Shown: positions 9,918-18,125 of the stretch, in pieces | Position numbering within the stretch: the stretch's first letter is position 1 | Layout of the letters: each line of letters begins with the position of its first letter | NCBI RefSeq assembly: GCF_012844455.2 | Contig: NZ_JABBCQ020000025.1 | Coordinates: 1-37,347 of the forward strand | Origin: Comamonas suwonensis | GTDB taxonomy: Bacteria; Pseudomonadota; Gammaproteobacteria; Burkholderiales; Burkholderiaceae_C | Reading direction: 5' to 3' | DNA length: 37,347 bases | Notes under the pieces: model-generated | What the model saw: only the letters and a program-made list of their open reading frames with translations | Databases searched by the model: none | Told to the model about the DNA's origin: nothing | Translations under genes and position numbers: made by a program

Positions 9918-10604
9918 ATGACCACCTCCACACAATCGGATTCCGCAGCCAAGCGCGACGTCACCAAACTCCAGCGCGCCATTGTTGATGGCCTCGAAGA
10001 CGTCAAGGCCCACGATATCCAGGTGTTCAACACCGAAGCGCTGTCACCGCTGTTCGAGCGCGTGATCGTGGCCTCGGGTACTTCCAACCGTCAGACCAAG
10101 GCTCTGGCCTCCAGCGTGCGCGAAGCCGTCAAGGAAGCCGGCTTTCCCGTGCCCCGCCAGGAAGGCGAGCAAAACGGTGAATGGATCATCGTTGACTGCG
10201 GCTCTGTCGTTTGCCACATCATGCAGCCCGTCATTCGCCAGTACTACCGCCTGGAAGAAATCTGGGGCGCGACACCTGTGCGCCTGAAGCTGGGTGCCGC
10301 CAAGCCCAAGCCCGCCGAACTGGCCGCGAAGAAGCTGGCCGCCAAGCAGGCGGTGGACAAGGCTGCTGCTGCCAACACCGTGGTCGAGAAGAAGCCTGCC
10401 GCCAAGAAGGCCGCTGCCAAAAAGCCTGCTGCGACCAAGACTGCGGCTGCCGGTGCCAAGCCAGCGGCAAAGAAGCCCGCCGCCAAGAAGGTTGCAGCCA
10501 AGACCATCAAGACCGTGGTTGTCAAGCCCAGCGTTCCTCGTACTGCCAAGGCTGAAGCGGCAGCCAAGCCTGCTGCGAAGCGTGCTCCTCGCGCCAAGGC
10601 CTGA
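9918..10604 (+). CDS. rsfS: Ribosome silencing factor RsfS with a long Ala/Lys-rich tail
   Basis: The N-terminal part (about residues 14-125) is a standard RsfS/YbeB domain, which binds ribosomal protein uL14 and blocks subunit joining when nutrients are scarce. Recognisable segments are [33 protein letters not shown] and [14 protein letters not shown]. Residues from about 128 to 228 form a low-complexity tail of Ala, Lys and Pro with repeated AAKKPAAKK units, resembling histone H1-like tails. Family members are usually about 105-150 residues, so the tail nearly doubles the protein. It starts 231 bases after hemF. The TGA overlaps the rlmH ATG by one base. The tail is in frame and the base composition is like the rest of the gene. 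Confidence 0.93.
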   Translation: MTTSTQSDSAAKRDVTKLQRAIVDGLEDVKAHDIQVFNTEALSPLFERVIVASGTSNRQTKALASSVREAVKEAGFPVPRQEGEQNGEWIIVDCGSVVCHIMQPVIRQYYRLEEIWGATPVRLKLGAAKPKPAELAAKKLAAKQAVDKAAAANTVVEKKPAAKKAAAKKPAATKTAAAGAKPAAKKPAAKKVAAKTIKTVVVKPSVPRTAKAEAAAKPAAKRAPRAKA

Positions 10605-11071
10605 TGAAGCTGACGATTGTGGCCGTAGGCCTGCATGTGCCCGACTGGGCGCAGACGGCCTACGACGATTACGCCAAGCGCTTCCCGCCTGAACTCAAGG
10701 TTGAACTCAAGGCCGTCAAAACCGAGCCTCGGGGCTCCAAGACGCTTGAGACCTTGTACGCGGCGGAGCGCAAGCGTATCGAAGCAGCGATTCCGCGCGG
10801 CACCCGCATCGTGGTGCTTGATGAGCGTGGCACCAACCTCACCACCAAGGCGCTGGCCCAGCGCCTTCAGGGCTGGCAGTTGGAGAGTGATGATGTGGCT
10901 CTGATCATCGGCGGCCCCGATGGTTTGGACCCCGAGTTTCGCGCGCTTGCGCATGAACGCATTCGCCTGTCTGACCTTACCCTGCCGCACGCCATGGTGC
11001 GCGTGCTGCTGATCGAGCAGCTCTACCGAGCCTGGTCGGTCAACGCCGGTCACCCTTACCATCGCGAATAA
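10604..11071 (+). CDS. rlmH: 23S rRNA pseudouridine-1915 N3-methyltransferase
   Basis: A 155-residue SPOUT-class methyltransferase that methylates pseudouridine 1915 in helix 69 of 23S rRNA on assembled 70S ribosomes. The knot region contains [17 protein letters not shown] and the SAM-binding loop IIGGPDGL. The C-terminus ends in GHPYHRE, characteristic of RlmH. It starts within the rsfS stop codon, so the two ribosome-related genes are translationally coupled. Confidence 0.96.
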   Translation: MKLTIVAVGLHVPDWAQTAYDDYAKRFPPELKVELKAVKTEPRGSKTLETLYAAERKRIEAAIPRGTRIVVLDERGTNLTTKALAQRLQGWQLESDDVALIIGGPDGLDPEFRALAHERIRLSDLTLPHAMVRVLLIEQLYRAWSVNAGHPYHRE

Positions 11072-11118
11072 CAGCGGCCCCTGCCGCCAGCTTGCTGCGC
11101 TTGTATCACTGCAAGGCA

Positions 11119-11158
11119 GCCGTCACGGCCAAACGTCGTGACGGCGGCGTGCAATTTT
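11119..11158 (+). terminator. Possible terminator after rlmH
   Basis: A 9-bp perfect stem, GCCGTCACG (11119-11127) with CGTGACGGC (11137-11145), is followed about eight bases later by a short ATTTT. The weak T-run makes it uncertain; it lies in the gap between rlmH and maf. Confidence 0.4.
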
Positions 11159-11178
11159 GCCTAGCGCGTGGTACTATG

Positions 11179-11230
11179 ATTTTGATAGCCTGATGCGCTT
11201 GATTTATGGGTGTTAGAGGCTCTTTTTAAT
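11179..11230 (+). repeat. Dispersed intergenic repeat, family I, copy 2
   Basis: TTTTGATAGCCTGATGCGCT followed by TGATTTATGGGTGTTAGAGGC and TCTTTTT is a close match to the family consensus seen elsewhere in the window. It sits immediately before maf; its right end is 8 bases from the maf ATG, so it may contribute the leader of that gene. Confidence 0.75.
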
Positions 11231-11237
11231 CAAAATC

Positions 11238-11852
11238 ATGGCCTCCTTCATCTACCTCGCGTCCCAAAGCCCCCGTCGTCGTCAACTGCTGGAGCAGCTC
11301 GGCGTGGCGCATGAGCTCCTGCTGGCCAATGCCGCAGGGGATATTGTCGAAGATGCCGAGGCCATAGAGGTCGAGCTGCCCGGTGAAGACCCGCATGACT
11401 ATGTGCAGCGTGTGACCGCCGGCAAGCTGGATGCGGCCGTGGCCCGCCATGCACGCCGTGGCCTGTCCGCTGCGCCGATTCTGTGCTCTGACACCACCGT
11501 GGCTCTGGGCCCGCAAATTCTGGGCAAGCCAGCCGATGCGGACGATGCACGCCGCATCTTGCGACTGCTGTCTGGTGCTGAGCATGAAGTGCTGACCGCC
11601 GTGGCGATGCAAAGTGGCGCGCAGCGATTGCAGGCCCTGTCTATCTCTACCGTGCGCTTTGCCCCTATGAGCGAGGCGCAGATTGAGGCCTATGTCGCCA
11701 CGGGCGAGCCCATGGGCAAGGCCGGCGCCTATGGTATCCAGGGTTTGGCGGCGGCGCATATTGCAGAAATTCGCGGCAGCTACTCGGCCATCATGGGATT
11801 GCCGGTGTATGAAACTGCGGGTCTTTTGCGCCAGCTGGGCTGGGCACTCTGA
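11238..11852 (+). CDS. maf: Maf-type nucleoside triphosphate pyrophosphatase
   Basis: A 204-residue Maf/Ham1-superfamily enzyme that hydrolyses nucleoside triphosphates to monophosphates, thought to remove modified nucleotides. It has the N-terminal [16 protein letters not shown], the SDTTVALG segment and the C-terminal [19 protein letters not shown] and [10 protein letters not shown] motifs. The pattern is closest to the dTTP/UTP pyrophosphatase (YhdE) subgroup. It is followed after 134 bases by rng; the maf-rng order is common in proteobacteria. Confidence 0.94.
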   Translation: MASFIYLASQSPRRRQLLEQLGVAHELLLANAAGDIVEDAEAIEVELPGEDPHDYVQRVTAGKLDAAVARHARRGLSAAPILCSDTTVALGPQILGKPADADDARRILRLLSGAEHEVLTAVAMQSGAQRLQALSISTVRFAPMSEAQIEAYVATGEPMGKAGAYGIQGLAAAHIAEIRGSYSAIMGLPVYETAGLLRQLGWAL

Positions 11853-11986
11853 ACCTTTGGTGCGGTTGCTACTCTGATCAGGCATTCTGCTTTCGCAGGA
11901 GACGCCCTTAGCCTTGCGCCCACCGTGCGCGCGTCGCACACTGGGTCAAGCAAACGGCAAGACCGATAAAGAAAGAACAACAGTCA

Positions 11987-13474
11987 ATGCAGCAAGATAT
12001 TTTGATCAATTGGTCGCCACAGGAAACGCGGGTGGCGATTGTCGAGAACGGCGCGGTGCAGGAGCTGCACATGGAGCGTCCGCTGGAGCGCGGTCTCGTC
12101 GGTAACATCTATTTGGGCAAAGTCTCGCGCGTGCTGCCTGGCATGCAGTCGGCCTTTATTGATATTGGCCTTGAGCGTGCGGCTTTTCTGCATGTGGCCG
12201 ATGTGTGGCAGCGTCAGGAAGGCGGCGAAGCCCCCATGTTTGCGCGCAAGGATCAACCCCAGATACCGATTGAAAAACAGGTGTTTGAAGGCCAGTCCAT
12301 CCTGGTTCAGGTCATCAAGGATCCGATTGGAACCAAGGGTGCACGCCTGTCCACGCAGGTCAGCATTGCAGGTCGCCTGCTGGTCTTTTTGCCGCAAGAC
12401 GACCATATCGGCATCTCCCAGAAAATTCCGCAAAACGAGCGTGACGCACTGCGCGCGCGTCTGCAGGAGCTGGTGGGCACCAAGGCCAACGGCGGCGGCG
12501 GCGGGTTTATTTTGCGCACCAATGGAGAAGAATCCAGCGAGGCAGAGCTGGCCGACGATATCCGCTACCTGCGCAAGACCTGGGCGCGTATCAAGGACTC
12601 GGCGCAGAAGCTGCCCGCCATGTCGGTGCTGCACCAAGACCTGAACTTGCTGCAGCGCGTGCTGCGCGATCTGGTGGGTGAGAACACCCAGAGCATCCGC
12701 ATTGACTCCAAAGAGCAGTTTGCGCTGCTCAAGAGCTTTGGTCAGGAATACATGCCTGCTGCCGTGCCCAAACTGGCGCTGTACAAGGGCGAGCGGCCGA
12801 TTTTTGACCTCTATGCCATCGATGAGGAAATCGCCCGGGCGCTGGGTCGCCGGGTGGATTTGAAGTCGGGGGGCTATCTGATCGTGGATCAGACCGAGGC
12901 CCTGACCACCATAGACGTGAACACCGGTGGTTATGTGGGGGCGCGCAATTTTGACGACACCATCTTCAAGACCAATCTGGAAGCGGCCCATGCCATTGCC
13001 CGCCAGCTGCGACTGCGTAATCTGGGCGGCATCATCATCGTGGACTTCATCGATATGGTGCGCGAAGAGCATCAGGGCGAGGTGCTGTCCGAGTTCCGCC
13101 GCCAGCTGGGCCGAGACCGCGTCAAAACGATGGCGGGCGGCTTCTCGCAACTCGGCCTGCTGGAGATGACGCGCAAGCGCACCCGCGAATCGCTGGCGCA
13201 CATGCTGTGCGAGCCCTGTGTGGCCTGTTCTGGCAAGGGCGATGTCAAGACTGCACGCAGCGTCTGCTACGAAGTGCTGCGTGAAATTCTGCGCGAAGCC
13301 CGTCAGTTCAACCCCAAGGAGTTTCGCGTGGTGGCATCCCCCAAGGTGGTGGAGATGTTTCTTGACGAGGAAAGCCAGCATCTGGCCAGCCTCTCGGACT
13401 TCATTGCCAAACCCATTTCCTTGCAGGCCGAATCAGCGATGGCGCAAGAGCAGTACGACATTGTGTTGCTTTGA
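11987..13474 (+). CDS. rng: Ribonuclease G
   Basis: A 495-residue endoribonuclease of the RNase E/G family that matures 16S rRNA 5' ends and acts in mRNA decay. An N-terminal S1 domain (about 35-125) begins with GNIYLGKVSRVLPGMQSAFI. The catalytic DNase I-like part contains the magnesium site TTIDVNTGGYVG and GIIIVDFIDM. The zinc-link CEPCVACSGKG is near residue 410. Length is that of RNase G without the long RNase E C-terminal scaffold. It ends just before a bidirectional terminator. Confidence 0.96.
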   Translation: MQQDILINWSPQETRVAIVENGAVQELHMERPLERGLVGNIYLGKVSRVLPGMQSAFIDIGLERAAFLHVADVWQRQEGGEAPMFARKDQPQIPIEKQVFEGQSILVQVIKDPIGTKGARLSTQVSIAGRLLVFLPQDDHIGISQKIPQNERDALRARLQELVGTKANGGGGGFILRTNGEESSEAELADDIRYLRKTWARIKDSAQKLPAMSVLHQDLNLLQRVLRDLVGENTQSIRIDSKEQFALLKSFGQEYMPAAVPKLALYKGERPIFDLYAIDEEIARALGRRVDLKSGGYLIVDQTEALTTIDVNTGGYVGARNFDDTIFKTNLEAAHAIARQLRLRNLGGIIIVDFIDMVREEHQGEVLSEFRRQLGRDRVKTMAGGFSQLGLLEMTRKRTRESLAHMLCEPCVACSGKGDVKTARSVCYEVLREILREARQFNPKEFRVVASPKVVEMFLDEESQHLASLSDFIAKPISLQAESAMAQEQYDIVLL

Positions 13475-13492
13475 CGATTGAGGGAATAAGCA

Positions 13493-13546
13493 ATAAAAAA
13501 AGAGCTGCTAGCGCTTATAGGATGGGCGCAAGCAGCTCTTGTTTTT
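13493..13546. terminator. Bidirectional terminator made from a family I repeat
   Basis: AAGAGCTGC (13500-13508) pairs with GCAGCTCTT (13532-13540), with an inner GCGC/GCGC pairing (13511-13514 with 13526-13529). An A-run lies to the left and GTTTTT to the right. The interior (AGCTGCTAGCGCTTATAGGA) is recognisably the family I repeat. It separates the convergent rng and acyl-CoA dehydrogenase genes. A second 7-bp hairpin, TGAGGCA/TGCCTCA, follows at 13546-13566. Confidence 0.8.
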
Positions 13547-13586
13547 GAGGCATTCAACGTGCCTCAATGTCTTTGACGGAAGTGGA

Positions 13587-15377
13587 TCAGAACATATCCA
13601 TAGGCAGTGCCATCACGCTGGCAGCGCCGTTGACCACGGCATCGGCCTGGCCGGGCACGCGGGTCAGGATGTGCTCTGCATAGAACTGTGCGGTGGCCAG
13701 CTTGGCCTGCATGAATGCCGCATCCTGGTCGTTTTTCAGTCGCTGTTCTGCCACCAGAACCGAACGGCCTAGTTGCCAGCCTGCTACCAGATTGCCGGTC
13801 AGCATGAGATAGGGCACGCTGCCTGCGTACACGGCATTGGGGTCCGCCTTGGCTTGTGCGGCGATGAAATCCACCACCTGTACAAAGGATTGGCGAGCCT
13901 GTGCCAGATGCTTGGCAACCGTCTTGGCCACGGCACTGCCACTGGCATTAAGTTCGGCTTCGGTCTTTGCAATCTGGGCGGCGATGGCCTTGGCGGTTTC
14001 GCCGCCATCACGGGCCGTTTTGCGGCCTACCAGATCGTTGGCCTGAATGGCTGTAGTGCCTTCGTAGATGGTCAGAATCTTGGCATCTCGGTAGTACTGG
14101 GCGGCGCCGGTTTCTTCGATAAAGCCCATGCCGCCGTGCACCTGGACGCCCAGGCTGGTGACTTCCAAACTCATTTCAGTGCTGTAGCCCTTGACCAGTG
14201 GCACCATGAATTCATAGAAGACGGCATTGGCCTGACGCACTTGGGCGTCGGGGTGATGGTGGGAGGCATCGTAAGCGGCGGCAGCCGTGGCCGCCATGGC
14301 GCGGCAGCCTTCGGTGAAGGCGCGCATGGTCATGAGCATGCGGCGCACATCGGGGTGGTGAATGATGGTGGCGCTGGCCTTGACGGAGCCATCAACCGGG
14401 CGGCTTTGCACGCGCTCTTTGGCGTAGGCCACGGCATGTTGGTAGGCACGCTCGGCTACGGCAATGCCTTGCACACCGACGGCATAGCGGGCTGCGTTCA
14501 TCATGATGAACATGTATTCGAGGCCTCGGTTTTCTTCACCGACCAGATAGCCGATGGCGCCACCGTGGTCGCCAAACTGCAGCACGGCCGTGGGCGAAGC
14601 CTTGATGCCCATCTTGTGCTCGATGCTGACGCAGTGCACATCATTGCGCTCGCCCAGAGAGCCATCTTTGTTGACCAGAAACTTGGGCACCACGAAGAGG
14701 CTGATGCCCTTGACGCCTTCAGGTGCACCGGCCACACGGGCCAGCACCAGGTGGACGATGTTGTCCGCCATGTCGTGCTCGCCGTAAGTGATGAAGATCT
14801 TGGTGCCGAACAACTTGTAGCTGCCGTCGCCCTGCGGGTCGGCCTTGGTGCGCACCAGTGCCAGATCGGAGCCGGCCTGAGGCTCCGTCAGGTTCATGGT
14901 GCCGGTCCATTCGCCGGTCACCAGCTTTTCCAGATAGGTGGCCTTCAGCTCATCGCTGCCAGCCGTCAGCAGAGCTTCAATCGCGCCATCGGTCAGCAGC
15001 GGGCACAGGGCAAAGCTCAGGTTGGCGCTGTTGAGCATTTCAATGCAGGCCGCGCCAATGGTCTTGGGCAGGCCCTGACCGCCAAAGTCGGTGGGATGCT
15101 GCAGGCCTTGCCAGCCACCTTCGGCGTACTGCTTGAAGGCATTGGCAAAACCGGGCGTGGTGGTGACTTTGCCGTCCTTGAACGACGATGGGTTCAGGTC
15201 ACCGGCCACATTCAAGGGGGCGACAACCGTTTCACAGAGCTTCGCGCATTCTTCCAGCACCGCCTGAGCTGTTTCCAGCCCCGCATCTTCAAAGCCGGGG
15301 AGTTGAGCGACTTGCTCGATCTGGGCCAGGTGCTCCATGTTGAACAGCATGTCTTTGATGGGGGCGGTGTAGGTCAT
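13587..15377 (-). CDS. Acyl-CoA dehydrogenase (long, about 600-residue type)
   Basis: A 596-residue flavoprotein with an N-terminal extension, the three acyl-CoA dehydrogenase domains and an extra C-terminal helical domain, as in the large FadE-like bacterial group. FAD/substrate motifs include MNLTEPQAGSDLALVRTKA and a region starting NIVHLVLARV. Near residue 460 is KILTIYEGTTAIQANDL, whose Glu aligns with the catalytic base of medium-chain acyl-CoA dehydrogenase. It converts acyl-CoA to trans-2-enoyl-CoA and donates electrons to ETF; the chain-length preference is unknown. The start is at MTYTAPIKDMLF, with AAGGAAACC just upstream; an earlier ATG would add 38 residues that do not look like the family. 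A palindromic operator candidate lies 158 bases upstream. Confidence 0.9.
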   Translation of the reverse strand: MTYTAPIKDMLFNMEHLAQIEQVAQLPGFEDAGLETAQAVLEECAKLCETVVAPLNVAGDLNPSSFKDGKVTTTPGFANAFKQYAEGGWQGLQHPTDFGGQGLPKTIGAACIEMLNSANLSFALCPLLTDGAIEALLTAGSDELKATYLEKLVTGEWTGTMNLTEPQAGSDLALVRTKADPQGDGSYKLFGTKIFITYGEHDMADNIVHLVLARVAGAPEGVKGISLFVVPKFLVNKDGSLGERNDVHCVSIEHKMGIKASPTAVLQFGDHGGAIGYLVGEENRGLEYMFIMMNAARYAVGVQGIAVAERAYQHAVAYAKERVQSRPVDGSVKASATIIHHPDVRRMLMTMRAFTEGCRAMAATAAAAYDASHHHPDAQVRQANAVFYEFMVPLVKGYSTEMSLEVTSLGVQVHGGMGFIEETGAAQYYRDAKILTIYEGTTAIQANDLVGRKTARDGGETAKAIAAQIAKTEAELNASGSAVAKTVAKHLAQARQSFVQVVDFIAAQAKADPNAVYAGSVPYLMLTGNLVAGWQLGRSVLVAEQRLKNDQDAAFMQAKLATAQFYAEHILTRVPGQADAVVNGAASVMALPMDMF

Positions 15378-15868
15378 CGTCTCGGTTTCCTTGAAAGGTT
15401 GTCCATCCGGTGGCGGGTTCAGGGCCAGGCTTCTGTTGTGCTTTTCAGGAGGGTGCGAACCATGACAGCAGCACTCCTCCCTCGACTTCATACCCAGACT
15501 GTGAGCGTCAAGCTTAAGTCTGAATATTGAGTTGACGTTTACGTAAACGGAATGATTTTAGAGCTTGGATAAGCCCAGTTGCAGTCGCAGATGCGCAATA
15601 TGGTGCTTAAGGCTTGCGCTAAGCTTTCAATCAAAGTGAAAGCATTCAGTAAATTTTTAATAATTAAGTGTTTACCCTTGTTGTCGCGTAAAGACAAGAA
15701 GCCGGCGTTCTCGGGAAATGCGTGAAAAGCGAAATCCTCTAAATTCTTGGAAGTCTGAATAAGAAAATTACCAGTGAATAGCCAGCAGGTTGTTGATTTG
15801 TATTAATTTTTATTCGAGATGAGGCAGTTCTTGCATCATCTGTAGCTTGGTATCTGACTGGAGTTTGT
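15378..15868. other. Long AT-rich divergent intergenic region
   Basis: 491 bases separate the divergent acyl-CoA dehydrogenase and quinone oxidoreductase genes. The dehydrogenase side holds the palindrome at 15536-15549. The stretch from about 15640 to 15840 is clearly richer in A and T than its surroundings (for example TAAATTTTTAATAATTAAG), as expected of a promoter zone for the plus-strand gene. I see no gene in it. Confidence 0.6.
15536..15549. promoter_or_regulatory. Palindromic operator candidate upstream of the acyl-CoA dehydrogenase
   Basis: CGTTTACGTAAACG is a perfect 14-bp palindrome inside TTGACGTTTACGTAAACGG. Operators of this TTGACGTTTACGTAAAC type are used by regulators of fatty-acid and branched-chain acyl-CoA catabolism in proteobacteria (MerR-family LiuR or TetR-family regulators). 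It is the only such palindrome I noticed in the window. The regulator is not encoded here. Confidence 0.55.
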
Positions 15869-16849
15869 ATGGCTAAAGTAATCCGTTATCACGAAGTTGG
15901 CGGGCCCGAAGTGTTGCGCCAAGAGGAAATTGAAGTCGGCGAACCTGGTCCGGGTCAGGTCCGTCTCAAGCAAGGTGCTGTGGCTCTTAATTTCGCCGAC
16001 ACTTATTTCCGCTCGGGCCTGTATCCTTCGCCCCTGCCTGCTGGCGTGGGCAGCGAAGCCTGCGGCACGATCACCGCCGTAGGTGATGGTGTGACGGATT
16101 TCAAGGTTGGCGACCGCGTGACCTATACCGGTGCGCTGAACACCATTGGAGCCTACGCGACAGAGCGTCTGATTGCTGCCGCCCCTCTGATTCGCCTGCC
16201 AGACAGCATCAACTTTGAAACCGCAGCCGCGATCACCATGCGCGGGCTGACGGCGGCTTACCTGATGCGCCGCATCTGGGACTTCAAGAAGGGCGACACT
16301 ATCTTGCTGCACGCTGCAGCAGGTGGCGTGGGCTTGCTGGTCTCACAATGGGCCAAGCTCGAAGGCCTGAATGTGATCGGTACGGTCTCTAGCGATGCCA
16401 AGGCTGAAGTGGCCAAGGCCCATGGCTGCGATCACACCATCAACTACAGCCATGAAGACGTGGCCAAGCGCGTGCGTGAGCTGACGAATGGCGTGGGCGT
16501 GAATGCCGTCTTCGACAGCGTGGGCAAGGACACCTTCGAGGGCTCGCTCAACAGCCTCAAAACTCGTGGCCTGATGGTTTGCCTGGGTACGGCTTCTGGC
16601 TCTATCCCTCCGTTCAACCCGCAGATTCTGGCTGGCAAGGGCTCGCTTTTCCTGACCCGTCCTGCTTCGGCGCACTACATTGCCGACCCCGTGGAGCGTG
16701 CAGAGCTGGCTAACGAGCTATTCAGTCATGTGGCCGAAGGCCGCATCAAGGTGGACATCAGCAAGCGCTACGAACTGGCAGACGCAGTGCAGGCGCACCG
16801 TGACCTGGAAGGTCGCAAGATCGTCGGCTCGGCCATCTTCACGCTGTAA
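15869..16849 (+). CDS. Quinone oxidoreductase, zinc-free MDR family
   Basis: A 326-residue NADPH-dependent quinone reductase of the medium-chain dehydrogenase/reductase superfamily, close to zeta-crystallin and E. coli QorA. The N-terminal catalytic domain begins AKVIRYHEVGGPEVL and contains NFADTYFRSGLYPSPLPAGV. It lacks the zinc-ligand pattern of alcohol dehydrogenases. The Rossmann domain has HAAAGGVGLLVSQWAKL. The C-terminal AHRDLEGRKIVGSAIFTL is typical. A GGAG precedes the ATG by six bases. It is followed 140 bases later by the DsbA-like gene on the same strand. Confidence 0.92.
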   Translation: MAKVIRYHEVGGPEVLRQEEIEVGEPGPGQVRLKQGAVALNFADTYFRSGLYPSPLPAGVGSEACGTITAVGDGVTDFKVGDRVTYTGALNTIGAYATERLIAAAPLIRLPDSINFETAAAITMRGLTAAYLMRRIWDFKKGDTILLHAAAGGVGLLVSQWAKLEGLNVIGTVSSDAKAEVAKAHGCDHTINYSHEDVAKRVRELTNGVGVNAVFDSVGKDTFEGSLNSLKTRGLMVCLGTASGSIPPFNPQILAGKGSLFLTRPASAHYIADPVERAELANELFSHVAEGRIKVDISKRYELADAVQAHRDLEGRKIVGSAIFTL

Positions 16850-16989
16850 AAGCAAGCCTGGGGCAAAGGTGCAGGGTGAGCCTGCGCTTTTGTCGCCAGG
16901 TTTTTTTCTTTTGAGCATGTACCAGGGGCTGCGCCTGTGCGATCGCGTACCGAACACGCCTCACGCCTTACTTCGTCAAAAGATTTGTC

Positions 16990-17655
16990 ATGACACAAAG
17001 CCCCAACTCTTCCGCTTTCCCTGCGTTGCAGGTTGATTTTTCACTGGACCTGATCTGCCCATGGTGCTGGATTGGGCTGCGCAATCTGCTCGCCGCTCGT
17101 GCAATGCTGATGGATAAGCACCCTGGTCAGCAGCTTGCGATTGCGTGGCATGCAGACACCTTGCTGCCTCACATTCCAGAGCAGGGCGTGCCGTACCAGG
17201 CCTTTTATGAAGCGCGACTCGGTGGCCCAAGGGCTGTGGAAGCACGCCGCTCCCAGGTGCGCGCCTCTGCTGCCGCAGCAGGCCTGCAAATCAACCATGC
17301 AGCGATTCAGACCTTTCCCAATACGCGGCTGGTCTGCGCGCTGGTCAATTACGCACAGACTCAGCTGGGTGGCGAGGCCATGATTGGCTTTGTTGAATCC
17401 ATCTTTGATGCCTACTTTGTGCAGGGCCGGGATATTGGCTTGGCGGTGGAGTTGCAGCAGTTGGCTGATTCGGCTGCGCTGGACTGGGACTCTGCCAGCT
17501 TTGACGCGGTGCGCTACCAGAGCGAGCTAGGTCACGCAGGGGGCGTGCCGCACCTGGTGTTCAACCAGCGCTTGCAAGTGACAGGGGCTGTGCCGCCTGC
17601 CGAGTTGCTGCGCGCCATGGAGCATGCCCGTGCTGCAGACCACTCTCTTGTCTGA
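16990..17655 (+). CDS. DsbA-family (FrnE-like) thioredoxin-fold oxidoreductase
   Basis: A 221-residue protein of the cytosolic FrnE / 2-hydroxychromene-2-carboxylate isomerase-like branch of the DsbA family. The active-site CPWC is at residues 23-26 within SLDLICPWCWIGL. The C-terminal cis-Pro loop GGVPHLVFNQRLQVTGAVP is near residue 185-203. No signal peptide is visible, so it should be cytosolic, a disulfide oxidoreductase or S-transferase-like enzyme. It overlaps the next gene by 32 bases. Confidence 0.88.
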   Translation: MTQSPNSSAFPALQVDFSLDLICPWCWIGLRNLLAARAMLMDKHPGQQLAIAWHADTLLPHIPEQGVPYQAFYEARLGGPRAVEARRSQVRASAAAAGLQINHAAIQTFPNTRLVCALVNYAQTQLGGEAMIGFVESIFDAYFVQGRDIGLAVELQQLADSAALDWDSASFDAVRYQSELGHAGGVPHLVFNQRLQVTGAVPPAELLRAMEHARAADHSLV

Positions 17656-17977
17656 TTCCACGCTGCTGGCCGCTGGCGCTGTGCAGGATTTGCCACCAGG
17701 TGGGCGCAAGCTGGTCTTTGCGCCGGGTGGTGAGACGATCTTGCTGCTCAATGTCGAAGGCGAGTTCTACGCCATGGAAAACAGCTGCCCGCACGCAGGC
17801 GCATCCTTGGCCAGCGGAGCCTGCGACGCGCATGTGCTGACCTGCCCTGCGCATGGGCTCAAGTTCAACATCAAGAATGGGCAGTGCACAGCATCGCCGC
17901 AAATGATGATTCCTCTGTACGAGGTTCTGGAGCGCGAGGGGCGGCTTTGGCTCAAGCGGCCTGAAACTGTTATGTGA
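17624..17977 (+). CDS. Rieske [2Fe-2S] ferredoxin-like protein
   Basis: A 117-residue protein with a single Rieske domain. The cluster ligands are C55-x-H57 (SCPHAG) and C74-x-x-H77 (CPAHG), with a 16-residue spacing between the pairs. No transmembrane or signal segment is present, so it is a soluble ferredoxin-type electron carrier like those serving ring-hydroxylating dioxygenases, or a NirD-like subunit. The chosen ATG lies inside the end of the DsbA-like gene; a later TTG is possible but would trim about eight residues. No oxygenase or ferredoxin reductase adjoins it. Confidence 0.85.
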   Translation: MPVLQTTLLSDSTLLAAGAVQDLPPGGRKLVFAPGGETILLLNVEGEFYAMENSCPHAGASLASGACDAHVLTCPAHGLKFNIKNGQCTASPQMMIPLYEVLEREGRLWLKRPETVM

Positions 17978-18025
17978 TGGATGCTGTGGGTGTGCCGCCC
18001 CCGCACAGCCGACGAAAAGTCAACG

Positions 18026-18058
18026 AAAAGGCCCGGATATGCATTCCGGGCCTTTTTT
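18026..18058 (+). terminator. Strong intrinsic terminator after the Rieske gene
   Basis: AAAAGGCCCGGA (18026-18037) and TCCGGGCCTTTT (18045-18056) form a 12-bp perfect stem with a seven-base loop, followed by further T residues. It ends the DsbA-like/Rieske transcript. Confidence 0.88.
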
Positions 18059-18071
18059 ATGGATGTGATTG

Positions 18072-18119
18072 TTTTTGCGCTGTAGCGCTCAACCAGCATG
18101 CGCTGATTGCTATCAAATT
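18072..18119 (-). repeat. Dispersed intergenic repeat, family I, copy 4
   Basis: Reads on the minus strand as AATTTGATAGCAATCAGCGC then ATGCTGGTTGAGCGCTACAGCGC and a T-run. It lies between the Rieske terminator and the porin stop codon. On the minus strand the GCGCTACAGCGC segment plus T-run could double as the porin terminator. Confidence 0.7.
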
Positions 18120-18125
18120 TGCGTT

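Noticed and set aside
10310..10590. The Lys/Ala-rich end of rsfS as a separate histone-like gene
   Set aside because: There is no internal ATG with a ribosome-binding site, and the frame is continuous with the RsfS domain, so it is a tail and not a separate gene.
11984..13381. A 465-codon minus-strand frame opposite rng
   Set aside because: It lies wholly antisense to RNase G and has His/Gln/Leu-rich low-complexity composition with no recognisable domain.
13773..15530. A 585-codon plus-strand frame opposite the acyl-CoA dehydrogenase
   Set aside because: It is the mirror of a clear acyl-CoA dehydrogenase gene. Its translation is Gly/His/Ala-rich with no family motif, as expected from an antisense frame in GC-rich DNA.
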